A DNA stretch of 64,000 nucleotides from Shumkonia mesophila. GTDB taxonomy: Bacteria > Pseudomonadota > Alphaproteobacteria > Rhodospirillales > Shumkoniaceae. Under the pieces are notes generated by a model. That model did not search any database and was not told the DNA's origin. It saw only the letters and a program-made list of their open reading frames with translations. The position numbers and the translations under genes are program-made. Below are positions 8,643 through 16,590 of the stretch, piece after piece; the first letter of the stretch is position 1, and every line of letters begins with the position of its first letter. Location: assembly GCF_026163695.1 (NCBI RefSeq), contig NZ_JAOTID010000003.1, positions 297,115-361,114 on the forward strand. Reading direction: 5' to 3'.

Positions 8643-9182
8643 ATGAAGGTTATCGCAGTGCACGTGGACCGCTGCACGGGGTGCAAGACCTGTGAGCTGT
8701 TCTGTGCAACCGAACGGGGAAGCGAAGGCAAGACCCTGCTGAAGGCGGTCCAGGAAACGCCGCTGCCCCAGGCGCGGGTGCGCGTCGAAGGGGGGAACGG
8801 CATTTCGGTGCCGCTTCAGTGCCGCCATTGCCTCGATGCGCCCTGCCTCGACGCCTGCCTGACCGGAGCGCTTACGCGCGACGAGGAAACCGGCATGGTC
8901 TGGGTCAAGGACGACCGCTGCATCGGCTGCTGGACCTGCGTGATGTTCTGCCCCTACGGCGTCATCTATCCGTGGGCGGAGCGCAAGATGGCGCTCAAGT
9001 GCGATCGCTGCATGCACATGGAATCGTCGACCTGCGTCGATGTCTGTCCGACGCGGGCGCTGGAAGTCGTCGATGTCGACGATCTCGGAGAAGTCTTTGC
9101 CGAAAGGCGGCGTGCCGCAGCCTCGGTTGCCGCCGCCGTCGCCGGCAAGGGCGGCGCCGTGGTTCTCGACCTCGCGGAATAA
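8643..9182 (+). CDS. Four-cluster ferredoxin subunit, CooF/HycB type
   Basis: 179 residues. Sixteen cysteines are arranged in four groups: CTGCKTCELFC, CRHCLDAPCLDAC, CIGCWTCVMFC and CDRCMHMESSTCVDVC, so four [4Fe-4S] clusters are expected. This is the layout of CooF, HycB and DmsB-type electron-transfer subunits. No signal peptide is seen, so it should act in the cytoplasm. Its neighbour carries the N-terminal cluster motif of CooS, so a CooF-CooS-like pair is suggested, but a complete CO dehydrogenase is absent. It probably passes electrons between the operon's oxidoreductases. It is the second gene of the 7853-14420 operon. The C-terminal 30 residues are Ala-rich and not part of the family core. 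Confidence 0.9.
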   Translation: MKVIAVHVDRCTGCKTCELFCATERGSEGKTLLKAVQETPLPQARVRVEGGNGISVPLQCRHCLDAPCLDACLTGALTRDEETGMVWVKDDRCIGCWTCVMFCPYGVIYPWAERKMALKCDRCMHMESSTCVDVCPTRALEVVDVDDLGEVFAERRRAAASVAAAVAGKGGAVVLDLAE

Positions 9183-9210
9183 CAACAAACTCATTGGGCG
9201 GATAGAAGTC

Positions 9211-10674
9211 ATGGAAAGCATTCACATCAAGACGGTGGACCCGATCAGCCAGGACCTGCTGCGCTCGGCGGCGCGGCGCGGCATCGACCTCAACTGGGAA
9301 CGCTATGAAAAGCAGCAGCCGCAGGACGGTTTCCTGCGCACCGGCCTGAGTTGCCCGTACGGCTGTTTGCAAGGGCCGTGCCGCATCGATCCGTTCGGCC
9401 GCGGCGCCACCAAGGGCCTCTGCGGCCTGGAGCGCGACGGCATGGCGGCGGCGTTGCTGCTGCGCCTTTGCGTCAATGGCGCGCTGGAAGCGGTGAATCT
9501 GTCCGGCAAGACCGGCGGTTCGGTGGGGCCGGCATGGCCGGCCGCCCTTGCCAAGCCGGCAGCTGCGGCATTGAAGAAGTTGGGCGGCGGCGATCTGTCG
9601 TCGGCCGAGATTTTTGCCGGTGTGGCGGCGCTGGCCCGCCCGGCCGAAGGGGCGCCGGCCTTGGTTCGCCGTGCCCTGCGACTCGGCCTGCTGACCCTCG
9701 GTCTTGCCGGCGTCCGTCCATCGCGGGCGGCGAAGAAGCCGGCTCCCTTCTCGGTCGGCTATGGGGTGTTGGCCGGCAAGGCGGCCACCGTTGCCGTCTG
9801 CGGCCAGGCGGCTCCGGATTTCGTTGACGGTCTCGTCGCCACGGCCAAGGCTTCCAAGGCCGCCGTTCGCGTGGTTTCCCTGGGAAGCTGGATCGGCGGC
9901 AAGGCGCTGCTGCCCATGGCCTGCACCTTCGGCGAGGCCGAACTGGTGATCGCCTCGGGCGCCGTCGATGCGGTGGTCTGCGGCCCGGTGGCCGGCGCCG
10001 CGGTGCCGGCACTCTGCGCCCAACTGGGCATTCCGGCCTTCTCTGCGGCCGAGGCCGATGCCAAGGCCATCGTGACCGCCGCCGTCAAAGCCAAGGCAAA
10101 AGGCGAAAAGGTCCTCAAGGACGATCCGGCCGTCGTTGGCGACGGAGAGGTGATCTCGGCCGAGACGCTGGCGGCCGAACTGAAGGCGGACAAGAAGGCG
10201 AGCCTCGCCGTCATCGGCGGCGTCGATACGTTGCAGTCGTCCCTCGGGTGGCTGCCGACCGAGTTGCCGCCGGCGCTGGCTGCGGCCAAATGCAAGGTGG
10301 CAACCTGGGGGGACGCTGCCCTGTGGATGGCAAAACGCGGCTTCGCCGGCGGCAATGCCGGCGTTCAGGCCCGCGTGCTCGACGGCGCCCGCGGGGCGCT
10401 GGATGCTCTCGACGCGGCTGTGGCCGCGGGGGGCCTGTCCAGGCTGCGCGGCATCGGCTTCACCGGCCTGGGCGGCGCCCGCGATCTGGCGTCGGCATTG
10501 GGCGCGGCGGCCCTGGGTGCACGCGTCTGCGTGGCGGTGCCGTTGCCGCTCTGGGGAAGCAGCGGGACCCGGGATGCTCTGGCGGCCGCCGTCGAATCCT
10601 GTGGCGGCTCCTTTACCCACTTCGATCATCCGGCAACAGCCGACGAGGTCCGTGCCTGGTTCATCAAGCGCTAA
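9211..10674 (+). CDS. CooS-N-terminal-like iron-sulfur protein, not a full CO dehydrogenase
   Basis: 487 residues. Residues 45-75 carry the motif CPYGCLQGPCRIDPFGRGATKGLCG, closely matching the CooS (Ni-CO dehydrogenase) region that binds the intermediate iron-sulfur clusters. CooS is about 630 residues, and the active-site C-cluster motifs expected further on (such as the G-x-C-x-N type segments and paired late cysteines) are not recognisable. Instead the rest is Ala/Gly-rich with two Rossmann-like stretches (AATVAVCGQAAPDF and GARVCVAVPLPLW). I infer a cluster-bearing scaffold or electron-transfer protein derived from the CooS/Hcp superfamily, without proven catalysis. It follows the CooF-like ferredoxin by 28 bases. 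Confidence 0.7.
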   Translation: MESIHIKTVDPISQDLLRSAARRGIDLNWERYEKQQPQDGFLRTGLSCPYGCLQGPCRIDPFGRGATKGLCGLERDGMAAALLLRLCVNGALEAVNLSGKTGGSVGPAWPAALAKPAAAALKKLGGGDLSSAEIFAGVAALARPAEGAPALVRRALRLGLLTLGLAGVRPSRAAKKPAPFSVGYGVLAGKAATVAVCGQAAPDFVDGLVATAKASKAAVRVVSLGSWIGGKALLPMACTFGEAELVIASGAVDAVVCGPVAGAAVPALCAQLGIPAFSAAEADAKAIVTAAVKAKAKGEKVLKDDPAVVGDGEVISAETLAAELKADKKASLAVIGGVDTLQSSLGWLPTELPPALAAAKCKVATWGDAALWMAKRGFAGGNAGVQARVLDGARGALDALDAAVAAGGLSRLRGIGFTGLGGARDLASALGAAALGARVCVAVPLPLWGSSGTRDALAAAVESCGGSFTHFDHPATADEVRAWFIKR

Positions 10675-10712
10675 GACCGCGAAGACGGAATTCAGCGCGA
10701 AAAGGAAACGTC

Positions 10713-12014
10713 ATGCACGAGGTCACTTTCGATCTGGTGGTTGTCGGGGGAGGCGCCGCAGGCTTCAACGCGGCCCTCGCCTGCCGGGCACGATATCCCG
10801 GGAAGCGGGTCGTGCTGGTCGATCAAGAGCCCGAGGTCGGCTACTACCGTACTCTTCTTCCCATGTTCATGGCCGGCAAGTTGCCGGAGGAAAAGCTGTT
10901 CTTCTGGCGGCTTGGCGAGGATGCGGCCCTCGACGTTCGCCTGGGCGTCAAGGTGCGATCGCTCGATCGCCAGGCCAAGCGCCTGGTCCTGGAGAACGGA
11001 AAAACGCTGGGATACCAATGCCTGATCCTGGCGCCAGGAGGCCGGCCGGTGGTGCCCCCGGTTTTCGAGCGCTCGGTCACGCCGGACGGGGTGTTTCCCG
11101 TCCGCAGCCTGGGCGTCGCCCGCGAGATCAAGGCGTGGCTACCCAACCACCGGGACATCGTCGTCCTCGGCGGCGGTCTGGTGGGGTCCAAAACCTCGGT
11201 CTTCCTGCGGTTGGCCGGGTTTACGGTCACGCTGGTCGAACGCGAGGCCCACATCCTGCCGACCGTGCTTTCGGCCAACACCGCCCGGCCGTTGCAGCGC
11301 CACCTGGAGAACATGGGAATCAGGGTCTGCACCGGCACGACGATTGACAAGTTCAAGGCCGATAAAAAGGGCGCCGTCAGTGCGGTCAGGCTGGCCACCG
11401 GCGAGTGGGTGCCATGCGGCACCTTCCTGGTCGGCATCGGTTCGACGCCGGATGTCGGTTTCATCCGCGACACCGACTTGATGCGGGACGGCGAGCTGGT
11501 GGTGTCAACCACTCTGCAGACTGTCGACCCCGCCATCTTCGCCATCGGCGATGCCGTCGCCATCCAGACGCCGGACGGTGCCCGCGCCCATCCCTGGACA
11601 TGGCCGCAGGCGGTGGCCCAGGGCAAGCTGGCCGGGACCAATGCGTTCAGTGCCAGCCCGCGGCCGCTCAAGCGCACGACGCGGGTCAACGCCCAGAACA
11701 TCTCGGGCGTGCCGCTGATGATCCTGGGCGGTCCCGGGGTCGGTTCCTCGGTCGAAGCGCGGCCGGGGCCGGGCGAGGGCATCTGGCGGGAATTCTTCCT
11801 GGATGACCGCCGAATCGTCGGCGGCGCCCTGGTTGGCGACATCGCCGGCGCCGGGCCGTTGCATTTCACCATGGCCAATGCCGAAGACATTTCGCAGCGC
11901 GTTGCCGACCTTCTGGCGCCGCGCACCCGGGCCTTCCGGCCGTCCGCATGGACGCGGCTGGGGCAATCCCAACGGGCCAGAAATTTCGCCGTGAAAGAGA
12001 GCACACCATGTTGA
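10713..12014 (+). CDS. FAD-dependent pyridine nucleotide-disulfide-type oxidoreductase
   Basis: 433 residues. FAD-binding motif VVGGGAAGFNAAL at residues 9-21; second Rossmann motif VVLGGGLVGSKTSVFL near residue 150 for NAD(P); and the ATG/GD flavin motif VDPAIFAIGDAVA near residue 270. The fold is that of NADH oxidases and ferredoxin/rubredoxin reductases. No redox-active CxxxxC is seen, so it is not a disulfide reductase; YYRTLLPMFM in the first part is typical of rubredoxin-reductase-like members. It likely couples NAD(P)H to the operon's ferredoxins. AAAGGAAACG precedes the ATG. Its stop overlaps the next start (ATGTTGA), so the two are translationally coupled. Confidence 0.88.
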   Translation: MHEVTFDLVVVGGGAAGFNAALACRARYPGKRVVLVDQEPEVGYYRTLLPMFMAGKLPEEKLFFWRLGEDAALDVRLGVKVRSLDRQAKRLVLENGKTLGYQCLILAPGGRPVVPPVFERSVTPDGVFPVRSLGVAREIKAWLPNHRDIVVLGGGLVGSKTSVFLRLAGFTVTLVEREAHILPTVLSANTARPLQRHLENMGIRVCTGTTIDKFKADKKGAVSAVRLATGEWVPCGTFLVGIGSTPDVGFIRDTDLMRDGELVVSTTLQTVDPAIFAIGDAVAIQTPDGARAHPWTWPQAVAQGKLAGTNAFSASPRPLKRTTRVNAQNISGVPLMILGGPGVGSSVEARPGPGEGIWREFFLDDRRIVGGALVGDIAGAGPLHFTMANAEDISQRVADLLAPRTRAFRPSAWTRLGQSQRARNFAVKESTPC

Positions 12015-12733
12015 TCCATGAAGAAGTCTGCGTCGGGTGCGGGCGCTGCCAGCCCTATTGCCCGGAAGGCGCCATCGGCTACCAGGGACTCAAAAGTGTC
12101 GTCGATCAGGTGGCATGCGTCGAGTGCGGGACCTGCCTGCGCGTTCATATCTGCCCGGTCGACGCCCTGTACGAGCACCCGCTGGTGTTCGAGTATCCAC
12201 GGGCTTTGCGCAAATTCTTCAGCGATCCCGCCGCCACCCACAAGGCAACCGGTATTTCCGGCCGCGGCACCGAAGAGTCCAAGACCAACGACGTGACCAA
12301 CAGGGTGGGTCCAGACGAGGTGGGCATCGCCATCGAAGTGGGGCGGCCGACGCTGGGCATGAACCTGCACGACGTCCAGAAGATTTCGCGCGCGCTCGCC
12401 AAGGCCGGCATTACCGAGATCGAGGAATGCAACCCGATCCATTCGATGTATGCCAACCCCGAAACCGGCGACCTCAAGCCCGAACTGCTGGACGAGAGGG
12501 TGCTGTCGGCGATCATCGAGATGTCGGTGCCGTTCGAAAAGGCGGCGCTGGTGCTGCGCACGGCCAAGGAGGTGGCGAAGGAGCTCGATTCGGTCTTCAC
12601 CCTCGACATCTTCTCGACCTTGGGGCCGAACCTGACCATTCAGCAGCGCGTACTGGATCTTCTGAAAGCCGAGGGCCTGCCGTGGCGGCCGAACGCCAAG
12701 ATCAACATGGGCCTCGGACGACCCTCGAAATAG
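12008..12733 (+). CDS. Ferredoxin-domain fusion protein with unknown C-terminal domain
   Basis: 241 residues. The first 60 carry two [4Fe-4S] motifs, CVGCGRCQPYCPEGAI and CVECGTCLRVHICPVDAL. The remaining 180 residues (from about VGIAIEVGRPTLGMNLHDVQ) belong to no family I recognise; they contain GRPTLGMN, a conserved-looking EECNPIHSMY, and a C-terminal NMGLGRPS. The protein has no signal or membrane segment. It overlaps the oxidoreductase gene by seven bases and precedes the unknown 218-residue gene by nine, so the three are almost certainly one functional unit. The C-terminal part may be a subunit-binding or catalytic domain; no function is claimed. Confidence 0.8.
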   Translation: MLIHEEVCVGCGRCQPYCPEGAIGYQGLKSVVDQVACVECGTCLRVHICPVDALYEHPLVFEYPRALRKFFSDPAATHKATGISGRGTEESKTNDVTNRVGPDEVGIAIEVGRPTLGMNLHDVQKISRALAKAGITEIEECNPIHSMYANPETGDLKPELLDERVLSAIIEMSVPFEKAALVLRTAKEVAKELDSVFTLDIFSTLGPNLTIQQRVLDLLKAEGLPWRPNAKINMGLGRPSK

Positions 12734-12742
12734 GACAATGCC

Positions 12743-13399
12743 ATGACACACAGTCTGCACCGCGAGGGTGACCTCGAGAAACTCGAACGCGATTTCTGCG
12801 TGTTCATCTATCCGGCCCGCGGCTTCAACAACGTCGGATCGGGGCCGAAAGTCAGCAAGCTGTTCGAAATCTTTTACGGCAACGATGCTTCCAACTGCTC
12901 GTCGACGTCGCTGCGCGAGAACCTCTACAGCAAGGTCACGCCGGAAGAGATGCTCGAGGCCATCAAGAAGGACGCCGACAGTGCGCGCGCCTATGCCACG
13001 TTCAACAGCCGCGAGAAGGTCAAGAACCTGCTGATCCAGATGAAGAAGGCCGATCTCGGCATCTCCATCATGGTCAGCGGCATGATCGACAAGGTGCGCG
13101 AAATCACCGCCGAGGCCGGCCTCGATCCCCATACCATCAACCTGTCCCTTGGCGTCCACGGCCGCACCGACCTGCTGCCGCCGCCCGACATCCGCCAGTT
13201 CACAACCATGTGCGGCCACGCCGTGGTGTCGCCCCACCTGGTGCGCCAGGCGATCCGCAAGGTGAAAACCGGCCGGCGGTCGTTGTGGGATGCCAGCGTC
13301 GAGTTGGCCAAACCCTGTGCCTGCGGCATCTTCAATCCGCATCGCTCGGCCGAGCAACTCCGCGACCTCGCGCCAATCTACACGGTCAGCCGCTGGTAG
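12743..13399 (+). CDS. Conserved-looking protein of unknown function with C-terminal Cys cluster
   Basis: 218 residues, not recognised. It is soluble, without signal peptide. Cysteines cluster as possible metal or iron-sulfur ligands: DASNCSST near residue 52, TTMCGHAVVSP near 155 and KPCACGIFNPHR near 195. Acidic and basic residues are balanced, composition is normal and codon use matches its neighbours, so it is a real gene. It sits between the ferredoxin-fusion gene (9-base gap) and the second PdxA homologue (22-base gap). By position it is the best candidate for the catalytic partner of the operon's redox proteins, but that is inference only. Confidence 0.75.
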   Translation: MTHSLHREGDLEKLERDFCVFIYPARGFNNVGSGPKVSKLFEIFYGNDASNCSSTSLRENLYSKVTPEEMLEAIKKDADSARAYATFNSREKVKNLLIQMKKADLGISIMVSGMIDKVREITAEAGLDPHTINLSLGVHGRTDLLPPPDIRQFTTMCGHAVVSPHLVRQAIRKVKTGRRSLWDASVELAKPCACGIFNPHRSAEQLRDLAPIYTVSRW

Positions 13400-13421
13400 C
13401 CGGAGAAAGAGGGGGAGCATC

Positions 13422-14420
13422 ATGACCGCTGAACGTCCACGGGTCGCCGTCACCATCGGCGATCCGGCCGGGATCGGGCCAGAAATCGCCCTGAAGGCGC
13501 TGACCCATCGCGAACTCTACGACTTTTCCATCCCCGTCGTTTTCGGCAACGTGAAGGTGTTGGAAGCCAACCGCGCGGTGGCGGGCGTCACGTTGCAGAT
13601 CCGCGCCATCTCTGACCCAGGCGAAGCCCGGGGCGAAGCGGGAACCGTCGACGTCGTCGATGTCGGCTCGCTGTCGATGGCAGACTTCAAGGTGGGTGAG
13701 GGCAGCGCCATTACCGGCGCCTTCAGCGGCAAATGCCTGGAAACCGCCATCGGTTGCGCCAGGAAGGGGGCCGTGCGAGCGGTGGTCCAGGGACCGGCCA
13801 GCAAGCAGGCCCAGAATGCCGGCGGCTACAAGTTTGCCGGCTTCCGCGAGACGGCCAACGCCATGGCCGGCTGCGACGACACCATCCTGATCACCCTGGG
13901 CAAGGTCTACAACCTGACGCGGGTGACTACCCATGTGCCGCTGAGCGAGGTTCCGCGGCTGTGTTCGCGCCAAGCCGTGCTTCGCGTTATCCAGCTGACG
14001 CACAAGGGGATGAAGGCGATCGGCTACGAGCGGCCGCGCATCGGCGTCGCCGGCCTCAATCCGCATTGCGGGGAAGGCGGCCTGATGGGCCGCGAAGAGA
14101 TCGAACAGATCATTCCCGCCATCGAGGACGCCCGCGCCGAGGGGATCGCCGCCCTCGGGCCCTACCCGGGCGACACGGTCTTCCTCAACATGAAGGCCGG
14201 GGAATTCGACGTCATCATCTCGATGTATCACGACCACGGCAATGCCTGCATCAAGCTGGCCGAGTTCGGAACCCTGTTCAACCTGCTGGCGGGGGCACCG
14301 TTTCCCATCCTGACGGTTCATCACGGCACCGCCTTCGATATCGCCGGGAAGGGCGTGGCCGGAGAAACCAACCTTCTTTACGCGCTGTACACCGCTGCCG
14401 GCCGCAAAGTTCCGGCCTGA
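13422..14420 (+). CDS. PdxA-family NAD-dependent dehydrogenase (paralogue 2)
   Basis: 332 residues. Family signatures GDPAGIGPE (N-terminus) and metal-ligand motifs TTHVPLSEV, NPHCGEGG and MYHDHGN are intact. It is divergent from paralogue 1 at 1207-2235: several positions around the third His differ (HDHGNACIKL against HDQGQIAMKL), which suggests a different substrate. GGGGGAGC precedes the ATG at 13422. It is the last gene of the 7853-14420 operon and is followed by a terminator. Expected chemistry is NAD-dependent oxidation of a secondary alcohol beta to a carboxylate, often with decarboxylation. Its position in a catabolic redox operon speaks against pyridoxine synthesis. Confidence 0.9.
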   Translation: MTAERPRVAVTIGDPAGIGPEIALKALTHRELYDFSIPVVFGNVKVLEANRAVAGVTLQIRAISDPGEARGEAGTVDVVDVGSLSMADFKVGEGSAITGAFSGKCLETAIGCARKGAVRAVVQGPASKQAQNAGGYKFAGFRETANAMAGCDDTILITLGKVYNLTRVTTHVPLSEVPRLCSRQAVLRVIQLTHKGMKAIGYERPRIGVAGLNPHCGEGGLMGREEIEQIIPAIEDARAEGIAALGPYPGDTVFLNMKAGEFDVIISMYHDHGNACIKLAEFGTLFNLLAGAPFPILTVHHGTAFDIAGKGVAGETNLLYALYTAAGRKVPA

Positions 14421-14435
14421 TCCCGCCGGCCCAAG

Positions 14436-14478
14436 CGCCCCATCGGCCCGCTTGTCGGACCGGTGGGGCGTTTTGTTG
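14436..14478 (+). terminator. Rho-independent terminator after the redox operon
   Basis: An 11-base stem CGCCCCATCGG / CCGGTGGGGCG (one G-U pair) followed by TTTTGTTGT. It ends the operon starting at 7853. Confidence 0.85.
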
Positions 14479-14550
14479 TGCGCCGGCGAAGGGCGAGCCC
14501 TCGGGCGAACCGGTGCCCGGGCCTTTTCGTATTTCGAGGAAGCGAGCCTT

Positions 14551-14632
14551 GAAAATGATAATGCGATGCATTAACGTTGCTCGTAGGATTAGTGGGGAAA
14601 ACGGCCCAACTATTTAGAATGATTATAAATTA
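14551..14632. promoter_or_regulatory. Candidate Fur-type boxes upstream of hemP
   Basis: GAAAATGATAATGC (14551-14564) matches two successive Fur hexamers (NATWAT type). About 50 bases on, TAGAATGATTATAAATTA (14615-14632) gives a second match on the opposite strand. Both lie in an AT-rich patch before hemP, which in many proteobacteria is controlled by Fur or Irr. Confidence 0.5.
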
Positions 14633-14754
14633 GATGAAACGAGACGATAAAAAGTGAAGACGAACGAAGAAATAGTGGCGAGCATGTCCTTTCTTCCGCT
14701 TGCCGCCGTGCCAGCAACCGGGCGGGTTCCGGGCGAGGGCGGGGAGGGTTGAGG

Positions 14755-14982
14755 ATGGAGCGGGATATGAAGGAACGACGAGGCGAGGCGTCCGATCCGA
14801 CGAAGGGGTGGACGGGCGACGACCGGTGGGCGGTGTCTTTCACGGACTGCGCCTGCGGCCGGCCGCGGGTATCGTCGAAGGACCTGTTCCCCGACGGCCA
14901 TACGGAAATCTGTATCGAGCACGAGGGAATGGAATACTGCCTGCGTATTACGAAGCAGAAAAAACTGATCCTCTATCGCTAG
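14755..14982 (+). CDS. hemP: Hemin uptake protein HemP family
   Basis: 75 residues. The C-terminal half matches the HemP signature: EICIEHEGMEYCLRITKQ followed by KLILYR at the very end. HemP is a small protein of iron and haem uptake loci; in some bacteria it activates haem-receptor genes. The N-terminal 35 residues are charged and variable, as usual. ATG at 14755 follows GGGGAGGG; a TTG two codons upstream is less likely. It stands alone here, with no TonB receptor or haem ABC genes nearby, so it may act on genes elsewhere. Fur-like boxes upstream fit iron control. Confidence 0.8.
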   Translation: MERDMKERRGEASDPTKGWTGDDRWAVSFTDCACGRPRVSSKDLFPDGHTEICIEHEGMEYCLRITKQKKLILYR

Positions 14983-14984
14983 GC

Positions 14985-15020
14985 GGATGACGGGTCCGGC
15001 GAAACGCCGGCCCGGCATCC
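14985..15020 (+). terminator. GC-rich hairpin after hemP
   Basis: GGATG...CCGGCG-AAA-CGCCGG...CATCC forms a long, slightly bulged stem directly after the hemP stop codon. No T-run follows, so it may be a weak or factor-dependent terminator. Confidence 0.5.
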
Positions 15021-15080
15021 TCTAGACCCACCAGCCAGCCAGCCACCTATTCTTCCCCCTGGCAGCCAGCGAGCCGGTGA

Positions 15081-15169
15081 CTGCCCCGGACCTTTCGGGG
15101 CAGGAGGCAGCGGCTTTCGGCCGGCATGAAGAAATGCCGTGATTCGTGGCCTGTCGACTGGTAAGCCAG
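15081..15169 (+). promoter_or_regulatory. Structured leader before anion permease gene
   Basis: Three successive hairpins: CTGCCCCG/CGGGGCAG (15081-15103, perfect 8-base stem), CGGCAT/ATGCCG (15122-15139) and CTGG/CCAG (15158-15169). They lie in the 180-base stretch between the hemP hairpin and the permease start. The density of stems suggests an RNA leader. I could not match it to a known riboswitch class. Confidence 0.35.
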
Positions 15170-15200
15170 CGTCCGCGACCGGGATGATCGGTGGGACGGC

Positions 15201-16457
15201 ATGGAACTGGATTGGCTGGTCATTGGTGTCTTCGTTGTCGTCTATCTGGGAATGGCGCTGGGCCGATGGCCGGGGCTCGCCATCGATCGGACCGGAGTCG
15301 CCATCATCGGCGCGATCGTGCTGGTCGTCTCGGGCGCCGTCCATGGTCAGGCGGCTTTCCGCTTCATCGACTTTCCGACCATCGCGGTGCTGTTCACCCT
15401 TATGGTCATCGCCGCCCAATTCGCCGCCAGCGGTTTTTTCGAATGGATCGGCACCGGCATCGCCCATGGCCGCGTCAGCCAGAAGGTCCTGCTGTTCCAC
15501 GTCGTTCTGACGGGCGGCGTGCTGGCCGCGCTTCTGACCAACGACGTGGTGGTTTGGGCGATGACTCCCGTGCTGGTGCAGGGGCTGCTCCGGCGCGGCC
15601 TCAACCCGCGACCCTATGTCATTGCCCTGGCCTGCGCCGCCAACGCCGGATCGGCGGCGACCGTGATCGGCAATCCGCAGAACCTTTTGATCGGCGAGTA
15701 TGGGGGACTCGGCTTCTGGCCGTTCCTTCTTGCCTGCGGCATTCCGGCCGCGATTTCGCTGATGGTGGTTTACGGCGTCATCCTGAAGGCTCCGTTTGGC
15801 ATCGGCTCGGCGGCGGCGCAGACGCCGGCCGAGGATGACGCCGGCCGATCGGCGATCCTGAAGCGCGAGCCGCTGGCGAAGGCGCTGGCGGCGACGGTCG
15901 CGCTGGTGATCGTCTTCTCGGTGGCCGAGGATCGGGCGACCTGGGCCCTGGCTATCGCCGGCGCCTTGCTGCTCAGCCGCAGGCTGGCGACTCGGCAGAT
16001 GCTGAGCATGGTCGACTGGCACTTGCTGCTGCTGTTCGCCGGGCTGTTCGTGGTAACCGGGGCGCTGGGTGCCAGGCCGGCGCTGATCCCCGGCGTCGTC
16101 CTGGCGCCCCTCTCTGGGGGGCCTTATGGAACCGAGGCCCTGGCGGCAGTGGCGCTGGCCGGCAGCAACACCATCGGCAACGTGCCCCTGGTGGTGTTCC
16201 TGCTGTCGGTAACCGGCGATTGGACCGACATGGCGCTGTATTCCCTGGCGTTGTTTAGCACGCTCAGCGGCAATTTCCTGATCGTCGGTAGCGTCGCCAA
16301 CATCATTGCCGTCGAGCGAGCGCGGGCCCTGGGCGTCACCATCGGTTTCGTCGACTACGCAAAGATCGGCGTGCCGGTCACCGTGCTTAGCCTGTTGGCA
16401 GCCTATGCCTGGATCCGTCTGGTCTATCCACCGTTCGCCGCGATGATTGGCACATAA
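15201..16457 (+). CDS. ArsB/NhaD-superfamily (SLC13-like) anion permease
   Basis: 418 residues, almost entirely hydrophobic segments (about 11-12). Hallmarks of the ion-transporter superfamily: LTNDVVVWAMTPV in the first half, followed by NAGSAATVIGNPQNLLIG, and a related second-half loop AGSNTIGNVPLVVFLL. Members move arsenite, Na+/H+ or di/tricarboxylates across the inner membrane. The GNPQN motif is shared with SLC13-type transporters, so a carboxylate or sulfate-like anion is plausible given the island, but specificity is not readable. The ATG at 15201 follows GGTGGGA. It is a single gene with a structured leader. Confidence 0.88.
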   Translation: MELDWLVIGVFVVVYLGMALGRWPGLAIDRTGVAIIGAIVLVVSGAVHGQAAFRFIDFPTIAVLFTLMVIAAQFAASGFFEWIGTGIAHGRVSQKVLLFHVVLTGGVLAALLTNDVVVWAMTPVLVQGLLRRGLNPRPYVIALACAANAGSAATVIGNPQNLLIGEYGGLGFWPFLLACGIPAAISLMVVYGVILKAPFGIGSAAAQTPAEDDAGRSAILKREPLAKALAATVALVIVFSVAEDRATWALAIAGALLLSRRLATRQMLSMVDWHLLLLFAGLFVVTGALGARPALIPGVVLAPLSGGPYGTEALAAVALAGSNTIGNVPLVVFLLSVTGDWTDMALYSLALFSTLSGNFLIVGSVANIIAVERARALGVTIGFVDYAKIGVPVTVLSLLAAYAWIRLVYPPFAAMIGT

Positions 16458-16590
16458 TTGAATTTTCGCGCGGTAATCCGCTGTTTTACTCTGGAAAGAT
16501 TGCGAGTAGCATTAACGCGCAGGAAGGTTCTTTCTCTTTGCTGGCTAAACCCAGGTTCCGGCGAAAGGTCGGTGGCACTGTAAACAACAT

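Noticed and set aside
8643..10674. Complete CO dehydrogenase (CooF-CooS) pair
   Set aside because: Only the N-terminal cluster motif of CooS is present; the length is short and the Ni-site ligands are not found. No CooC or CooJ/T maturation genes are near.
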